A DNA stretch of 64,000 nucleotides from contig NZ_FPBO01000001.1 in assembly GCF_900116645.1 (NCBI RefSeq), positions 70,416-134,415 of the forward strand. The letters are read 5' to 3'. Source of the DNA: Pseudoduganella namucuonensis (GTDB taxonomy: Bacteria; Pseudomonadota; Gammaproteobacteria; Burkholderiales; Burkholderiaceae_D). A program made the translations under genes and the position numbers. The notes under the pieces were generated by a model, which was not told the DNA's origin, ran no database searches, and saw only the letters and a program-made list of their open reading frames with translations. Shown piece by piece: positions 51,319-60,940 of this stretch. Every line of letters starts with the position of its first letter. Position 1 is the stretch's first letter.

Positions 51319-51552
51319 ATGAGCAAAGAAAGCATCCAGGAAGTCGTCCAGAAAAGCCTCGAAGATTACTTCAACGACCTGGGCGAACAGCAAGCTTCGA
51401 ACATTTACGACATGGTCGTGCTGACCGTGGAAAAGCCTATTCTCGAAGTCGTCATGACGCGCGCCGACGGCAACCAGTCGCACGCCGCCCAGATGCTGGG
51501 CATCAACCGCAATACTTTGCGGAAAAAATTGCAGGAACACGGCCTGCTGTAA
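51319..51552 (+). CDS. fis: Nucleoid-associated regulator Fis
   Basis: 77 aa, with the C-terminal HTH of the Fis/NtrC family (NQSHAAQMLGINRNTLRKKLQEHGLL). It is shorter than E. coli Fis (98 aa), lacking most of the N-terminal arm, as is usual in betaproteobacteria. It acts in DNA bending, rRNA transcription and recombination. It is preceded by dusB and followed by purH. Confidence 0.95.
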   Translation: MSKESIQEVVQKSLEDYFNDLGEQQASNIYDMVVLTVEKPILEVVMTRADGNQSHAAQMLGINRNTLRKKLQEHGLL

Positions 51553-51656
51553 GGGCCCCGCTGACGTCCCGGCACGCGAGTGGCTGTGACTGGCCATGGT
51601 TGCCGGAGTCTGTCGCCATCATTAGATAGATACTCTTCAACAACCTAGCCACAGCC

Positions 51657-53243
51657 ATGATCAAACAAGCTCTCATCTCCGTCTCCGATAAAACCGGCGT
51701 ACTGGACTTTGCCCGCGCCCTGTCCGCCATGGGCGTCAATATCCTGTCCACCGGCGGCACCGCCAAACTGCTCGCCGACAACGGCGTGCCGGTGACCGAG
51801 GTGGCCGACTACACCGGTTTCCCGGAGATGCTGGACGGCCGCGTGAAGACGCTGCACCCGAAAGTGCACGGCGGCATCCTGGCCCGCCGCGACTTCCCCG
51901 AGCACATGGCCAAGCTGGAAGAGCACGGCATCCCGACCATCGACATGGTGGTGGTGAACCTGTACCCGTTCCAGGCGACGGTCGCCAAGGACAGCTGCAC
52001 GCTGGACGACGCCATCGAGAACATCGACATCGGCGGCCCGGCCATGCTGCGCTCGTCGGCCAAGAACCACAAGGACGTGGTGGTGATCTGCGACCCGGCC
52101 GACTACGGCCAGGTGCTGGCCGAGATGAAGACCACGGACAACGCGCCGGGCTACGTCTCCTACGAGACCCGCTTCATGCTGGCCAAGAAGGTGTACGCGC
52201 ACACCGCGCAGTACGACGGCGCCATCGCCAACTACCTGTCCAGCCTGGGCCCGGACCGTTCGCACGCCAACCGCGCCGCCTACCCGCAAACGTTGAACGC
52301 GCACTTTGAAAAAGTGCAGGACATGCGCTACGGCGAAAACCCGCACCAGAGCGCCGCGTTCTACCGCGACCTGGCGCCGGTGGCCGGCGCGCTGGCGAAC
52401 TACCGCCAGCTGCAGGGCAAGGAACTGTCGTACAACAACATCGCCGACGCCGACGCGGCCTGGGAATGCGTGAAATCGATGGGCGGCTTCGACCAGAGCG
52501 CCGCTTGCGTGATCGTCAAGCACGCCAATCCGTGCGGCGTGGCGCTGGGCGCCAACGCGGCCGACGCCTACAAGCGCGCGCTGCAGACCGACCCGACCTC
52601 GGCCTTCGGCGGCATCATCGCCTTCAACGTGGAAGTGGACGGCGCCGCCGCCACCGAATTGGCCAAGCTGTTCGTGGAAGTGCTGATCGCCCCTGTGTTC
52701 ACCGCCGAGGCCAAGCAGATCCTGTCGGCCAAGCAGAACGTGCGCCTGCTGGAAATCCCGCTGGGCGACGCTGTCAACTCAATGGACTTCAAGCGCGTGG
52801 GCGGCGGCCTGCTGGTGCAGTCGGCCGATGCCAAGAACGTGCTGGTCGGCGACCTGAAGGTGGTCACCAAACTGCAGCCCACCCAGCAGCAATTGCAGGA
52901 CCTGATGTTCGCGTGGCGCGTGGCCAAGTACGTGAAGTCCAACGCCATCGTCTTCTGCGGCAACAACATGACCCTGGGCGTGGGCGCCGGCCAGATGAGC
53001 CGCATCGACTCCGCGCGCATCGCCTCGATCAAGGCGCAAAACGCCGGCCTGACGCTGACCGGTTCGGTGGTGGCGTCGGACGCGTTCTTCCCGTTCCGCG
53101 ACGGCCTGGACGTGGTGGTGGACGCGGGCGCGACCTGCGTGATCCAGCCGGGCGGCTCCATGCGCGACCAGGAAGTGATCGACGCCGCCGACGAGCGCGG
53201 CGTGGTGATGCTGTACACCGGCACCCGCCACTTCCGCCACTAA
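51657..53243 (+). CDS. purH: Bifunctional AICAR transformylase/IMP cyclohydrolase
   Basis: It catalyses the last two steps of IMP synthesis. The 528-aa protein starts [39 protein letters not shown] (IMPCH/MGS-like domain). The AICARFT part includes [15 protein letters not shown] and [10 protein letters not shown], and the C-terminus has [38 protein letters not shown]. It lies between fis and ruvC, the usual betaproteobacterial position. A palindrome follows within about 10 nt. Confidence 0.98.
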   Translation: MIKQALISVSDKTGVLDFARALSAMGVNILSTGGTAKLLADNGVPVTEVADYTGFPEMLDGRVKTLHPKVHGGILARRDFPEHMAKLEEHGIPTIDMVVVNLYPFQATVAKDSCTLDDAIENIDIGGPAMLRSSAKNHKDVVVICDPADYGQVLAEMKTTDNAPGYVSYETRFMLAKKVYAHTAQYDGAIANYLSSLGPDRSHANRAAYPQTLNAHFEKVQDMRYGENPHQSAAFYRDLAPVAGALANYRQLQGKELSYNNIADADAAWECVKSMGGFDQSAACVIVKHANPCGVALGANAADAYKRALQTDPTSAFGGIIAFNVEVDGAAATELAKLFVEVLIAPVFTAEAKQILSAKQNVRLLEIPLGDAVNSMDFKRVGGGLLVQSADAKNVLVGDLKVVTKLQPTQQQLQDLMFAWRVAKYVKSNAIVFCGNNMTLGVGAGQMSRIDSARIASIKAQNAGLTLTGSVVASDAFFPFRDGLDVVVDAGATCVIQPGGSMRDQEVIDAADERGVVMLYTGTRHFRH

Positions 53244-53253
53244 AAGTAAAAAA

Positions 53254-53294
53254 GGGGTCAGGTTCGGTTTTTTTTAAAAACCGAACCTGACCCC
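53254..53294. repeat. GGGGTCAG palindrome copy 3, downstream of purH
   Basis: GGGGTCAGGTTCGGTTTTT (53254-53272) and its exact complement (53276-53294) surround TTT. It starts 11 nt after the purH stop. A-runs precede it and a T-rich stretch follows. The outer 13 nt (GGGGTCAGGTTCG) match copy 1; the inner T-run is different. Confidence 0.93.
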
Positions 53295-53347
53295 ATTTTA
53301 TTTCGCCCGCGCTTGCGGGCGTTTTCTTTACTGCATACAATTCGACG

Positions 53348-53896
53348 ATGATTATTCTCGGCATCGACCCTGGCTTGCGCACGACCGGCTTTGGCGTCAT
53401 CCACAAGCAGGGCGCGAAGCTGCGCTATATCGCGTCCGGGACGATCAAGAGCGGGGAGGGCGATCTGCCGGCCCGCCTGAAGGTCATCCTGGACGGCGTC
53501 AGCCAGATCGCCGCCACCTACCAGCCGGACTGCTCGGCCATCGAAAAAGTCTTCGTCAACGTCAATCCGCAATCGACCCTGCTGCTGGGCCAGGCGCGCG
53601 GCGCGGCCATTTGCGCGCTGGTCAGCAACGGCCTGTCCGTGGCCGAGTACTCGCCCACCCAGCTCAAGCAGGCCGTGGTCGGCACCGGCAAGGCCGCCAA
53701 GGCGCAGGTGCAGGACATGGTGGCGCGCCTGCTGGCGCTGCCCGGCCTGCCGGGCTCGGACGCGGCCGACGCGCTCGGCGTGGCCATCTGCCATGCCCAC
53801 AGCCACGACGCGCTGGCGCTGATCAGCCTGGCGGGCGCCGGCACGGGTAGTCCGCTTGCCGGCCTGCGCATGCGCCGCGGCCGCCTGGTCGGCTAA
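53348..53896 (+). CDS. ruvC: Holliday junction resolvase RuvC
   Basis: It cuts four-way DNA junctions. At 182 aa it begins [18 protein letters not shown], with the first catalytic Asp in [26 protein letters not shown] contains the catalytic Glu, and [15 protein letters not shown] the C-terminal Asp pair. It is followed by ruvA. Confidence 0.98.
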   Translation: MIILGIDPGLRTTGFGVIHKQGAKLRYIASGTIKSGEGDLPARLKVILDGVSQIAATYQPDCSAIEKVFVNVNPQSTLLLGQARGAAICALVSNGLSVAEYSPTQLKQAVVGTGKAAKAQVQDMVARLLALPGLPGSDAADALGVAICHAHSHDALALISLAGAGTGSPLAGLRMRRGRLVG

Positions 53897-53928
53897 ACTC
53901 TCTCTTCCTCATTTATCCAAGGTATTCC

Positions 53929-54507
53929 ATGATCGGACGTCTCTCCGGCATCCTGCTTGAAAAAAATCCGCCGCAACTGCTGGTCGACGTCCAGGGCGTG
54001 GGCTACGAGGTCGACGTGCCCATGAGCACCTTCTACAACCTGCCCGGCGTGGGCGAGAAGGTGGTGCTGTTCACCCACCAGGCCATCCGCGAGGACGCGC
54101 ACCTGCTGTTCGGCTTCGGCAACGCCGAGGAGCGCGCCGTGTTCCGCCAGCTGATCAAGATCACCGGCGTGGGCGCGCGCACCGCGCTGTCCATCCTGTC
54201 CGGCATGTCGATCGCGGACCTGGCGCAGGCCGTCACGCTGCAGGAATCGGGCCGCCTGGTGAAGGTGCCGGGCATCGGCAAGAAGACCGCCGAGCGCCTG
54301 CTGCTGGAGCTCAAGGGCAAGCTGGGCGCGGACATCGGCGCCGGCGGCGTGCACGCCGTGCCGGACGCGCAGACCGACATCCTGAACGCGCTGCTGGCTT
54401 TGGGGTATTCTGACAAGGAGGCGCTGCTGGCGCTGAAGAAGGTTCCGGCCGGTTCCGGCGTCTCGGACGGCATCAAGCTGGCATTGAAGGCGCTGTCCAA
54501 AGGCTAA
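53929..54507 (+). CDS. ruvA: Holliday junction branch migration protein RuvA
   Basis: A 192-aa junction-binding subunit that targets RuvB to four-way junctions. It starts [32 protein letters not shown]. Two helix-hairpin-helix motifs are visible, [16 protein letters not shown] and [19 protein letters not shown], and a C-terminal domain III (about 145-192) binds RuvB. The separating 95 nt before ruvB carries a palindrome. Confidence 0.98.
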   Translation: MIGRLSGILLEKNPPQLLVDVQGVGYEVDVPMSTFYNLPGVGEKVVLFTHQAIREDAHLLFGFGNAEERAVFRQLIKITGVGARTALSILSGMSIADLAQAVTLQESGRLVKVPGIGKKTAERLLLELKGKLGADIGAGGVHAVPDAQTDILNALLALGYSDKEALLALKKVPAGSGVSDGIKLALKALSKG

Positions 54508-54532
54508 GCGGCCGCAACCCAAGGCAAGGGCC

Positions 54533-54559
54533 GGGGTCAGACCCAACGGGTCTGACCCC
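54533..54559. repeat. GGGGTCAG palindrome copy 4, between ruvA and ruvB
   Basis: GGGGTCAGACCC (54533-54544), loop AAC, GGGTCTGACCCC (54548-54559). It is the short form of the family and lies within the ruvA-ruvB operon gap, where a strong terminator would interrupt the operon. It has no T-tract directly after it. Confidence 0.85.
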
Positions 54560-54602
54560 AGAAGTCGCTCTTGGTTGGTTTTTTAACCGAATCGGGTAGT
54601 CC

Positions 54603-55650
<1,048 letters not shown>

Positions 55651-55658
<8 letters not shown>

Positions 55659-56421
55659 ATTCAAGCGAGGCGCCATCGCCAGCCTGGCGCTGGCCGCCCT
55701 CACCGCCGCGGCGCAGGCCGCCGTGCCGGTCTACGGCTACACCGTCAAGCGGTCCTTCCCGCACGACGCGCAGGCCTTCACGCAGGGTCTGTACTACCAG
55801 AACGGCTACCTGTACGAGAGCACCGGCCAGAACGGCTACTCGTCGCTGCGGCGGGTGGAACTGGAAAGCGGCAAGGTGCTGCAGAAGAAGGCCATCCCGG
55901 CGCAGTATTTCGGCGAAGGCATCTCGCCGGTCGGCAACGAGATCGTGGCGCTGACGTGGACCAGCCAGACCGGCTTCGTGTTCGACGCCAGCACCTTCGA
56001 ACTGAAGCGCACCTTCAATTATCCCGGCGAGGGCTGGGCGCTGGCGACGGACGGCGAGCGCCTGTACATGAGCGACGGCACCGCCTACATCCGCGTGCTG
56101 GACCCGAAAACGCTGGCTCCCACGCGCCGCATCCGCGTGACGGCGGACGGCGAGCCGGTCACGCGGCTCAACGAACTGGAATGGGTGGAGGGCGAGATCT
56201 ACGCCAACATCTGGCAGACCGACCGCATCGCCCGCATCGACCCGTTCAGCGGGCGCGTGGTCGGCTGGATCGACCTGGGCGGCCTGGCCGCGTCGGCCAA
56301 CATCGCGCCCGGCGGCGACAATGTATTGAACGGCATCGCCTACGACAGCGCCAAGCGGCGCCTGTTCGTCACCGGCAAGATGTGGCCCAAGCTGTTCGAA
56401 ATCGAATTGAAGCGCAAGTGA
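55651..56421 (+). CDS. Secreted glutaminyl-peptide cyclotransferase
   Basis: A 256-aa protein with a signal peptide ([23 protein letters not shown]). The mature part is a five-bladed beta-propeller glutamine cyclotransferase type: [87 protein letters not shown] and [26 protein letters not shown]. It converts N-terminal Gln to pyroglutamate in the periplasm. It overlaps the end of ruvB and precedes the YaiI gene. Confidence 0.92.
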
Positions 56422-56423
56422 CC

Positions 56424-56888
56424 ATGCAAATCTGGGTAGACGCGGACGCCTGTCCCGCCGTGATCAAGGACATCCTGTACCGGGTGGCCGAACGGACCGA
56501 AATCCAGGTCACCCTGGTGGCCAACCAGCTGATGCGGGTGCCGGGCTCGCGCTTCATCCGCTCGGTGCAAGTGCCCTCCGGCGCCGACGTGGCGGACCAG
56601 GAAATCGTGCGCCTGCTGGAGCCGGGCGACCTGGTCGTCACCGGCGACATCCCGCTGGCGTCGGACGTGCTGAAGAAGGGCGGCCTGGCGCTGAACCCGC
56701 GCGGCGAGTTCTACACGGCCGACAACATCGCGCAGATGCTGACCATGCGCGCCTTCATGGAGGAGCTGCGCAGCGGCGGCGTCGACACCGGCGGCCCGCC
56801 GCCGTTCAACCAGGCCGACCGCCAGAACTTCGCCAACCAGCTGGACCGCCACCTGGCGCGCGTGCGCGCGTCCCGCCAGCGTCCCTGA
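56424..56888 (+). CDS. YaiI/YqxD family protein (DUF188)
   Basis: 154 aa, starting [35 protein letters not shown], with DxD and CP motifs typical of DUF188. [17 protein letters not shown] text appears as [48 protein letters not shown]. It has a PIN-like nuclease fold by family inference; activity is unproven. It lies 3 nt after the cyclotransferase gene. Confidence 0.95.
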   Translation: MQIWVDADACPAVIKDILYRVAERTEIQVTLVANQLMRVPGSRFIRSVQVPSGADVADQEIVRLLEPGDLVVTGDIPLASDVLKKGGLALNPRGEFYTADNIAQMLTMRAFMEELRSGGVDTGGPPPFNQADRQNFANQLDRHLARVRASRQRP

Positions 56889-57101
56889 CGGCCGCCGGGC
56901 ACTGTCTCCCTCCGCGGGACAGCTGCAACAGCTGTTCCACCCCGCACTGTTCCGTTTTGACACAAGCTTGTCGCATGCAAGAGGCCGGGGCCGCCCGTCG
57001 GCCCGGCGCGGCCACCCGGCATGGATGTTGCGTAGTTGATTGTGAACGTTCCAGGGACACCGTCCCCGGACTTTCGCTAAAACTAACCCAAGGAGACTGT
57101 C
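56889..57101 (+). promoter_or_regulatory. pqqA leader/promoter region
   Basis: A 213-nt gap before pqqA. It contains AGCTG-caac-AGCTGTT (around 56930), an oligo-symmetric site GACACAAGCTTGTC (around 56957) with an embedded TTGACA hexamer, and a stem-loop CCAGGGAC-acc-GTCCCCGG (57051-57069) about 33 nt upstream of the ATG. None matches a regulator I can name. The stem-loop lacks a T-tract. Confidence 0.45.
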
Positions 57102-57176
57102 ATGCAATGGAGCAAACCCGAGTTCATCGATTTCCGTTTTGGTTTTGAAATCACGCTGTACGTGTTCAACCGCTAA
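57102..57176 (+). CDS. pqqA: PQQ precursor peptide PqqA
   Basis: A 24-aa ribosomally made precursor, MQWSKPEFIDFRFGFEITLYVFNR. It holds the invariant Glu16 and Tyr20 (E-x-x-x-Y) that PqqE cross-links to form pyrroloquinoline quinone. The AAGGAG ribosome site lies just upstream of the ATG. It is of the short MQWxKP...NR type seen in Acinetobacter and Pseudomonas relatives. The gene is too short for standard ORF detection. It sits 48 nt before pqqB. Confidence 0.95.
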   Translation: MQWSKPEFIDFRFGFEITLYVFNR

Positions 57177-57224
57177 GCGCAGGCGGCCGCCGCGCATAGC
57201 GGCGGCCCCATACGGGCCACCATC

Positions 57225-58145
57225 ATGAAAATCATCGTACTGGGTTCCGCGGCGGGCGGCGGCTACCCGCAATGGAACTGCAACTGCCACAACTGCGACG
57301 GCCTGCGCAAAGGGACCATCCGCAGCCGCGCCCGCACCCAATCGTCGATCGCGATATCCGCCAACGGCAGCGACTGGCTGCTGGTCAACGCCTCGCCCGA
57401 CATCCTGACCCAGATCCGCGCCACGCCCGCGCTGCAACCGGCCCGCGCCGCGCGCGACAGCGGCATCGCCGCCGTGCTGCTGATGGACGCCCAGGTCGAC
57501 CATGTCACCGGCCTGATGATGCTGCGCGAGGGCAAGCGCATTCCCTTGTACTGCAGCGCGGCCGTGCGGCAAGACCTGCGGCACGGCTTCCCGCTGGCCC
57601 GGGTGCTGTCGCACTACTGCGGCGTGCAGTGGAACGAGTTGCCGGTGGACGGCGGCGACCACGCCTCCTTCTTCGTGCCGCAACTGGACGGCATTCGCTT
57701 CACGGCCGTGCCGCTGGACAGCAAGGCGCCGCCGTATTCCCCGCACCGCGACCGCCCCGTGGCGGGCGACAACATCGGCCTGCTGGCGCACGACCTGATC
57801 ACCGGCAAGAAGCTGTTCTACGCGCCCGGCCTGGGCGGCATCGCGCCCATGACGGCGGCCGCCATGCGCGAGGCCGACTGCCTGCTGGTGGACGGCACCT
57901 TCTGGACCGAGGACGAGATGATCGCCCAGGGCTTTTCCAGCAAGCCCGCCGCCGCCATGGGGCATCTGCCGCAATCCGGCGCGGGCGGCATGATCGAGGC
58001 GCTGGACGGCATGCCGGCCAGCCGCAAAGTCCTCATCCACATCAACAACACCAATCCCATACTCGACGAGGACTCGCCGCAGCACGCAACGCTGCGGCGG
58101 CACGGCATCGAGGTGGCGTATGACGGCATGGAGATTTTGCTATGA
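57225..58145 (+). CDS. pqqB: PQQ biosynthesis protein PqqB
   Basis: A 306-aa metallo-beta-lactamase-fold protein that hydroxylates the Glu-Tyr intermediate during PQQ synthesis. It begins [27 protein letters not shown] (zinc-binding C-x-C-x2-C). [17 protein letters not shown] carries the metal-fold Asp/His, and [12 protein letters not shown] is the family C-terminal motif. Its stop overlaps the pqqC ATG (ATGA). Confidence 0.97.
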   Translation: MKIIVLGSAAGGGYPQWNCNCHNCDGLRKGTIRSRARTQSSIAISANGSDWLLVNASPDILTQIRATPALQPARAARDSGIAAVLLMDAQVDHVTGLMMLREGKRIPLYCSAAVRQDLRHGFPLARVLSHYCGVQWNELPVDGGDHASFFVPQLDGIRFTAVPLDSKAPPYSPHRDRPVAGDNIGLLAHDLITGKKLFYAPGLGGIAPMTAAAMREADCLLVDGTFWTEDEMIAQGFSSKPAAAMGHLPQSGAGGMIEALDGMPASRKVLIHINNTNPILDEDSPQHATLRRHGIEVAYDGMEILL

Positions 58146-58858
58146 ACATGATGTCGCGGGCGGAGATCGGCTGCCAGCCACGCTGGGACAAGGCCACGTT
58201 CCAGGCGCAGCTGCTGGCCAAGGAAGAGCACTATCACATCCACCATCCCTTCAACGTGCGGATGCAGGAGGGCGTCTTGACGCCGGAGCAGATACGCGGC
58301 TGGGTCGCCAACCGCTTCTATTACCAGATACGCATCCCGCAAAAGGACGCCGCCATCCTGGCCAACTGCCCGGACCGCGAGACGCGCCGCCGCTGGCTGC
58401 TGCGCATCCTGGACCACGACGGCTGCGACGGCAACGCCGGCGGCATCGAGGCCTGGACCCGCCTGGGCGAGGCGGTGGGCATTCCGCGCGCCGAACTATG
58501 GTCGCTGCGGCACGTGCTGCCCGGCGTGCGCTTCGCGGTGGACGGCTACGTCAACTTCGCGCGCCAGGCCTCGTGGCAGGAGGGCGTGTGCTCGTCGCTG
58601 ACGGAGATGTTCGCGCCGAGGATCCACAAGGACAGGCTGGCGAGCTGGCCGACCAACTATCCGTGGATAGACCCGGAGGGCCTGCACTACTTCCGCAGCC
58701 GCATCTCGCTGGCCGAGCGCGACGTGGAGCACGGCCTGCAGGTCACCCTGGCGCACTTCGTCACCCGCGAGCAGCAGGAGAGGGCGCTGGGCATATTGCA
58801 GTTCAAGCTGGACGTGCTGTGGTCGATGATGGACGCGATCGAGCGCGCGTACGGCTAG
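58142..58858 (+). CDS. pqqC: Pyrroloquinoline-quinone synthase PqqC
   Basis: A 238-aa cofactor-free oxidase that closes the ring and oxidises the last PQQ intermediate. It contains [49 protein letters not shown] and [18 protein letters not shown]. All-helical, it matches PqqC closely. It overlaps pqqB by 4 nt and precedes pqqD. Confidence 0.97.
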   Translation: MNMMSRAEIGCQPRWDKATFQAQLLAKEEHYHIHHPFNVRMQEGVLTPEQIRGWVANRFYYQIRIPQKDAAILANCPDRETRRRWLLRILDHDGCDGNAGGIEAWTRLGEAVGIPRAELWSLRHVLPGVRFAVDGYVNFARQASWQEGVCSSLTEMFAPRIHKDRLASWPTNYPWIDPEGLHYFRSRISLAERDVEHGLQVTLAHFVTREQQERALGILQFKLDVLWSMMDAIERAYG

Positions 58859-58878
58859 TCAACCGAGTGAGGCCAAAC

Positions 58879-59142
58879 ATGGAAACGATGATCGGACACC
58901 CCAGGCTTTCGCGCCTGTTCCGCATGCAGTGGGAAGAGGCGCAGGGCGCCTACGTGCTGCTGTACCCGGAGGGCATGGTGAGGCTGAACGGCAGCGCCGC
59001 CGAGATCCTGAAGCGCTGCGACGGCCGCAGCGCCGTGCCCGAGATCGTGGCGCAGCTGGAGCGGGCCTTCAACGCGCAGGGGCTGGAGGCGGACGTGCAA
59101 GCCTTCGTGGCCGACGCGCGGCAGCGGGGCTGGCTTGTCTGA
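58879..59142 (+). CDS. pqqD: PQQ precursor chaperone PqqD
   Basis: An 87-aa RiPP recognition element that binds PqqA and presents it to PqqE. It starts METMIGHPRLSRLFRMQWEEAQGAYVLLYPEGMVRLNGSAAEILKRCDG, the PqqD winged-helix pattern with LNGSAAEIL. Its stop overlaps the pqqE start, consistent with the PqqD/PqqE complex. Confidence 0.95.
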   Translation: METMIGHPRLSRLFRMQWEEAQGAYVLLYPEGMVRLNGSAAEILKRCDGRSAVPEIVAQLERAFNAQGLEADVQAFVADARQRGWLV

Positions 59143-60283
59143 CGCCGCCATCCAGCAGGTCAGCGAGGCGCCCGTGGCGCCGCCCATGTGGTTGCTGGCC
59201 GAGCTCACCTACCGCTGCCCGCTGCACTGCGTGTTCTGCTACAACCCGGTGGACTACATCGCCAACCGCAAAGAGCTGGGCACCGAACAGTGGCTGGACG
59301 TGCTGCGCCAGGGCCGCAAGCTGGGCGCCGCGCAGCTGGGCTTCTCCGGCGGCGAACCGCTGCTGCGCGACGACCTGGAGGACCTGGTGGCCGAGGGCCG
59401 CCGGCTAGGCTACTACACGAACTTGATCACGTCCGGCATCGGCCTCACGGAGGAACGGCTGCGCAGGCTGGCCGACGCGGGGCTGGACCATATCCAACTG
59501 TCGTTCCAGGATTCGACCAGGGAGATGAACGACTTCCTGAGCAGCACCCGCACCTACGAATTGAAGTCGCGCGTGGCGAAGCTGATCAAGCAATTCGATT
59601 ACCCGATGGTGCTGAACGTGGTGCTGCACCGCTACAACCTCGACCACGTGGAGCGCATCATCGAGATGGCGCTGGCGATGGGCGCGGAATACCTGGAGCT
59701 GGCCAACACGCAGTACTACGGCTGGGGCCTGGTCAACCGCGCGCAGCTGATGCCGACGCGAGAGCAGTTGCGCAAGGCGGAGGCGGTGGTGGAGGCCTGC
59801 CGCGAACGGATAGGCAACCGCATGCGCATCCTGTTCGTGGTGCCGGACTATTTCGAGGGGCGTCCCAAGGCTTGCATGAATGGCTGGGGCTCGGTGTTCC
59901 TGGCGGTGGCGGCGGACGGCGCCGCGCTGCCCTGCCACGCGGCGCGCGCCATCCCCGGCATGGTGTTCCCGGACGTGACGAAGGAGAGCTTGCGCGACAT
60001 CTGGTACGACAGCGACGCCTTCAACAAATTCCGCGGCGACGCGTGGATGAAGGAGCCGTGCCGCGGCTGCGAGGACAAGCACAAGGACTTCGGCGGCTGC
60101 CGCTGCCAGGCGCTGGCGCTGACGGGGGACGCCGCCAACACGGACCCGGTGTGCTCCAAATCGCCGCGGCACGGGGAGCTGCAGCGCATCGTGGTGCAGG
60201 CGCACAAGGCGCAGGCGGCCGACGTGCTGAAGCCGCTGGTGTTCCGCAGCGACGCGAATTCACGGCTGCTGTCGGGGATGTAG
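59135..60283 (+). CDS. pqqE: Radical SAM enzyme PqqE
   Basis: A 382-aa radical SAM enzyme that links Glu16 and Tyr20 of PqqA. The 4Fe-4S/SAM motif is CPLHCVFC (C28, C32, C35). GFSGGEPLLRDDLEDLV follows, and the C-terminal SPASM cysteines appear in CHAARAIPGMVFP, CRGCEDKHKDFGGCRCQA and DPVC. The TTG start at 59135 overlaps the end of pqqD; ATG 59186 would leave too few residues before the cluster. It is the last gene of the operon. Confidence 0.96.
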   Translation: MSDAAIQQVSEAPVAPPMWLLAELTYRCPLHCVFCYNPVDYIANRKELGTEQWLDVLRQGRKLGAAQLGFSGGEPLLRDDLEDLVAEGRRLGYYTNLITSGIGLTEERLRRLADAGLDHIQLSFQDSTREMNDFLSSTRTYELKSRVAKLIKQFDYPMVLNVVLHRYNLDHVERIIEMALAMGAEYLELANTQYYGWGLVNRAQLMPTREQLRKAEAVVEACRERIGNRMRILFVVPDYFEGRPKACMNGWGSVFLAVAADGAALPCHAARAIPGMVFPDVTKESLRDIWYDSDAFNKFRGDAWMKEPCRGCEDKHKDFGGCRCQALALTGDAANTDPVCSKSPRHGELQRIVVQAHKAQAADVLKPLVFRSDANSRLLSGM

Positions 60284-60312
60284 CCTCAGGCATGTAGCAA
60301 TAGAGCCGTCCC

Positions 60313-60340
60313 CGTCATCCCCGCGTAGGCGGGGACGACG
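60313..60340. repeat. REP-like palindrome downstream of pqqE
   Basis: CGTC-AT-CCCCGC-GTAG-GCGGGG-AC-GACG, with one mismatch in the arms. It resembles the 2503-2522 palindrome in layout (C-run, short loop, G-run, flanked by TCAT/ACGA) but not in exact bases. It lies between the convergent pqqE and DUF2147 genes and may terminate both. Confidence 0.65.
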
Positions 60341-60349
60341 CGGTGTCGC

Positions 60350-60796
60350 TTACTCCTGCCGCACCCAGGTCTGTGTGCGGCCCAGCATCGGCATGCCGAT
60401 GTAGCCGCGCACCTTGAGTTTCTTGCCGCCGTCGGCCAGTTCCATCTTGCTCTTGTAGACCTTGCCGTTGTTCGGGTCCAGGATCTCGCCGCCGGTGTAT
60501 TCGCCGCCATCCTTTTTCAGTCCGCCCAGAATCACCATGCCCACGATGGGCTTGTCCTTGCGCGCGTCGGTGCATTTGTCGCACACGGGATTTTGCGGCT
60601 CGTCCGCTTCGCGGAACAGCTTCTCGATCTGGCCCTGCAGCACGCCGTTGCTTTCGGTGATGCGGATCAGCGCCTTCGGCTTGCCGCTGACGTCGTCGAT
60701 GTTGCGCCACAGGCCGACGGGCGAGGCGTCGGCCGCGGAGGCCGGGGACATGATGAAAGCGGCGGCGATGGCGCCCGCCTGTATCCAGTTGCGCAT
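60350..60796 (-). CDS. Secreted DUF2147 family protein
   Basis: A 148-aa protein with a signal peptide (MRNWIQAGAIAAAFIMSPASAAD). The mature part starts ASPVGLWRNIDDVSGKPKALIRITESNGVLQGQIEKLF, matching DUF2147, with conserved GLWRNIDD and a C-x2-C pair (CDKC). Function unknown; probably periplasmic. The start is ATG 60796. Confidence 0.9.
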   Translation of the reverse strand: MRNWIQAGAIAAAFIMSPASAADASPVGLWRNIDDVSGKPKALIRITESNGVLQGQIEKLFREADEPQNPVCDKCTDARKDKPIVGMVILGGLKKDGGEYTGGEILDPNNGKVYKSKMELADGGKKLKVRGYIGMPMLGRTQTWVRQE

Positions 60797-60940
60797 GGGT
60801 GTCTCCAAAGGGGTTGTTGTTTGCCGGCGAGTGTAGCAAACAGTCCTTGCGATTTTTCACGCGCGCGGACGAATAGAGGAAAGGCTCCAAAAGCGGAAAA
60901 GCCGGCACGCGGCCGGCTTCTCATGCTTTGCAAGTGGCGA

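Noticed and set aside
60350..60908. A 197-codon frame overlapping the DUF2147 gene
   Set aside because: Out-of-frame shadow; the DUF2147 frame has the signal peptide and family motifs.
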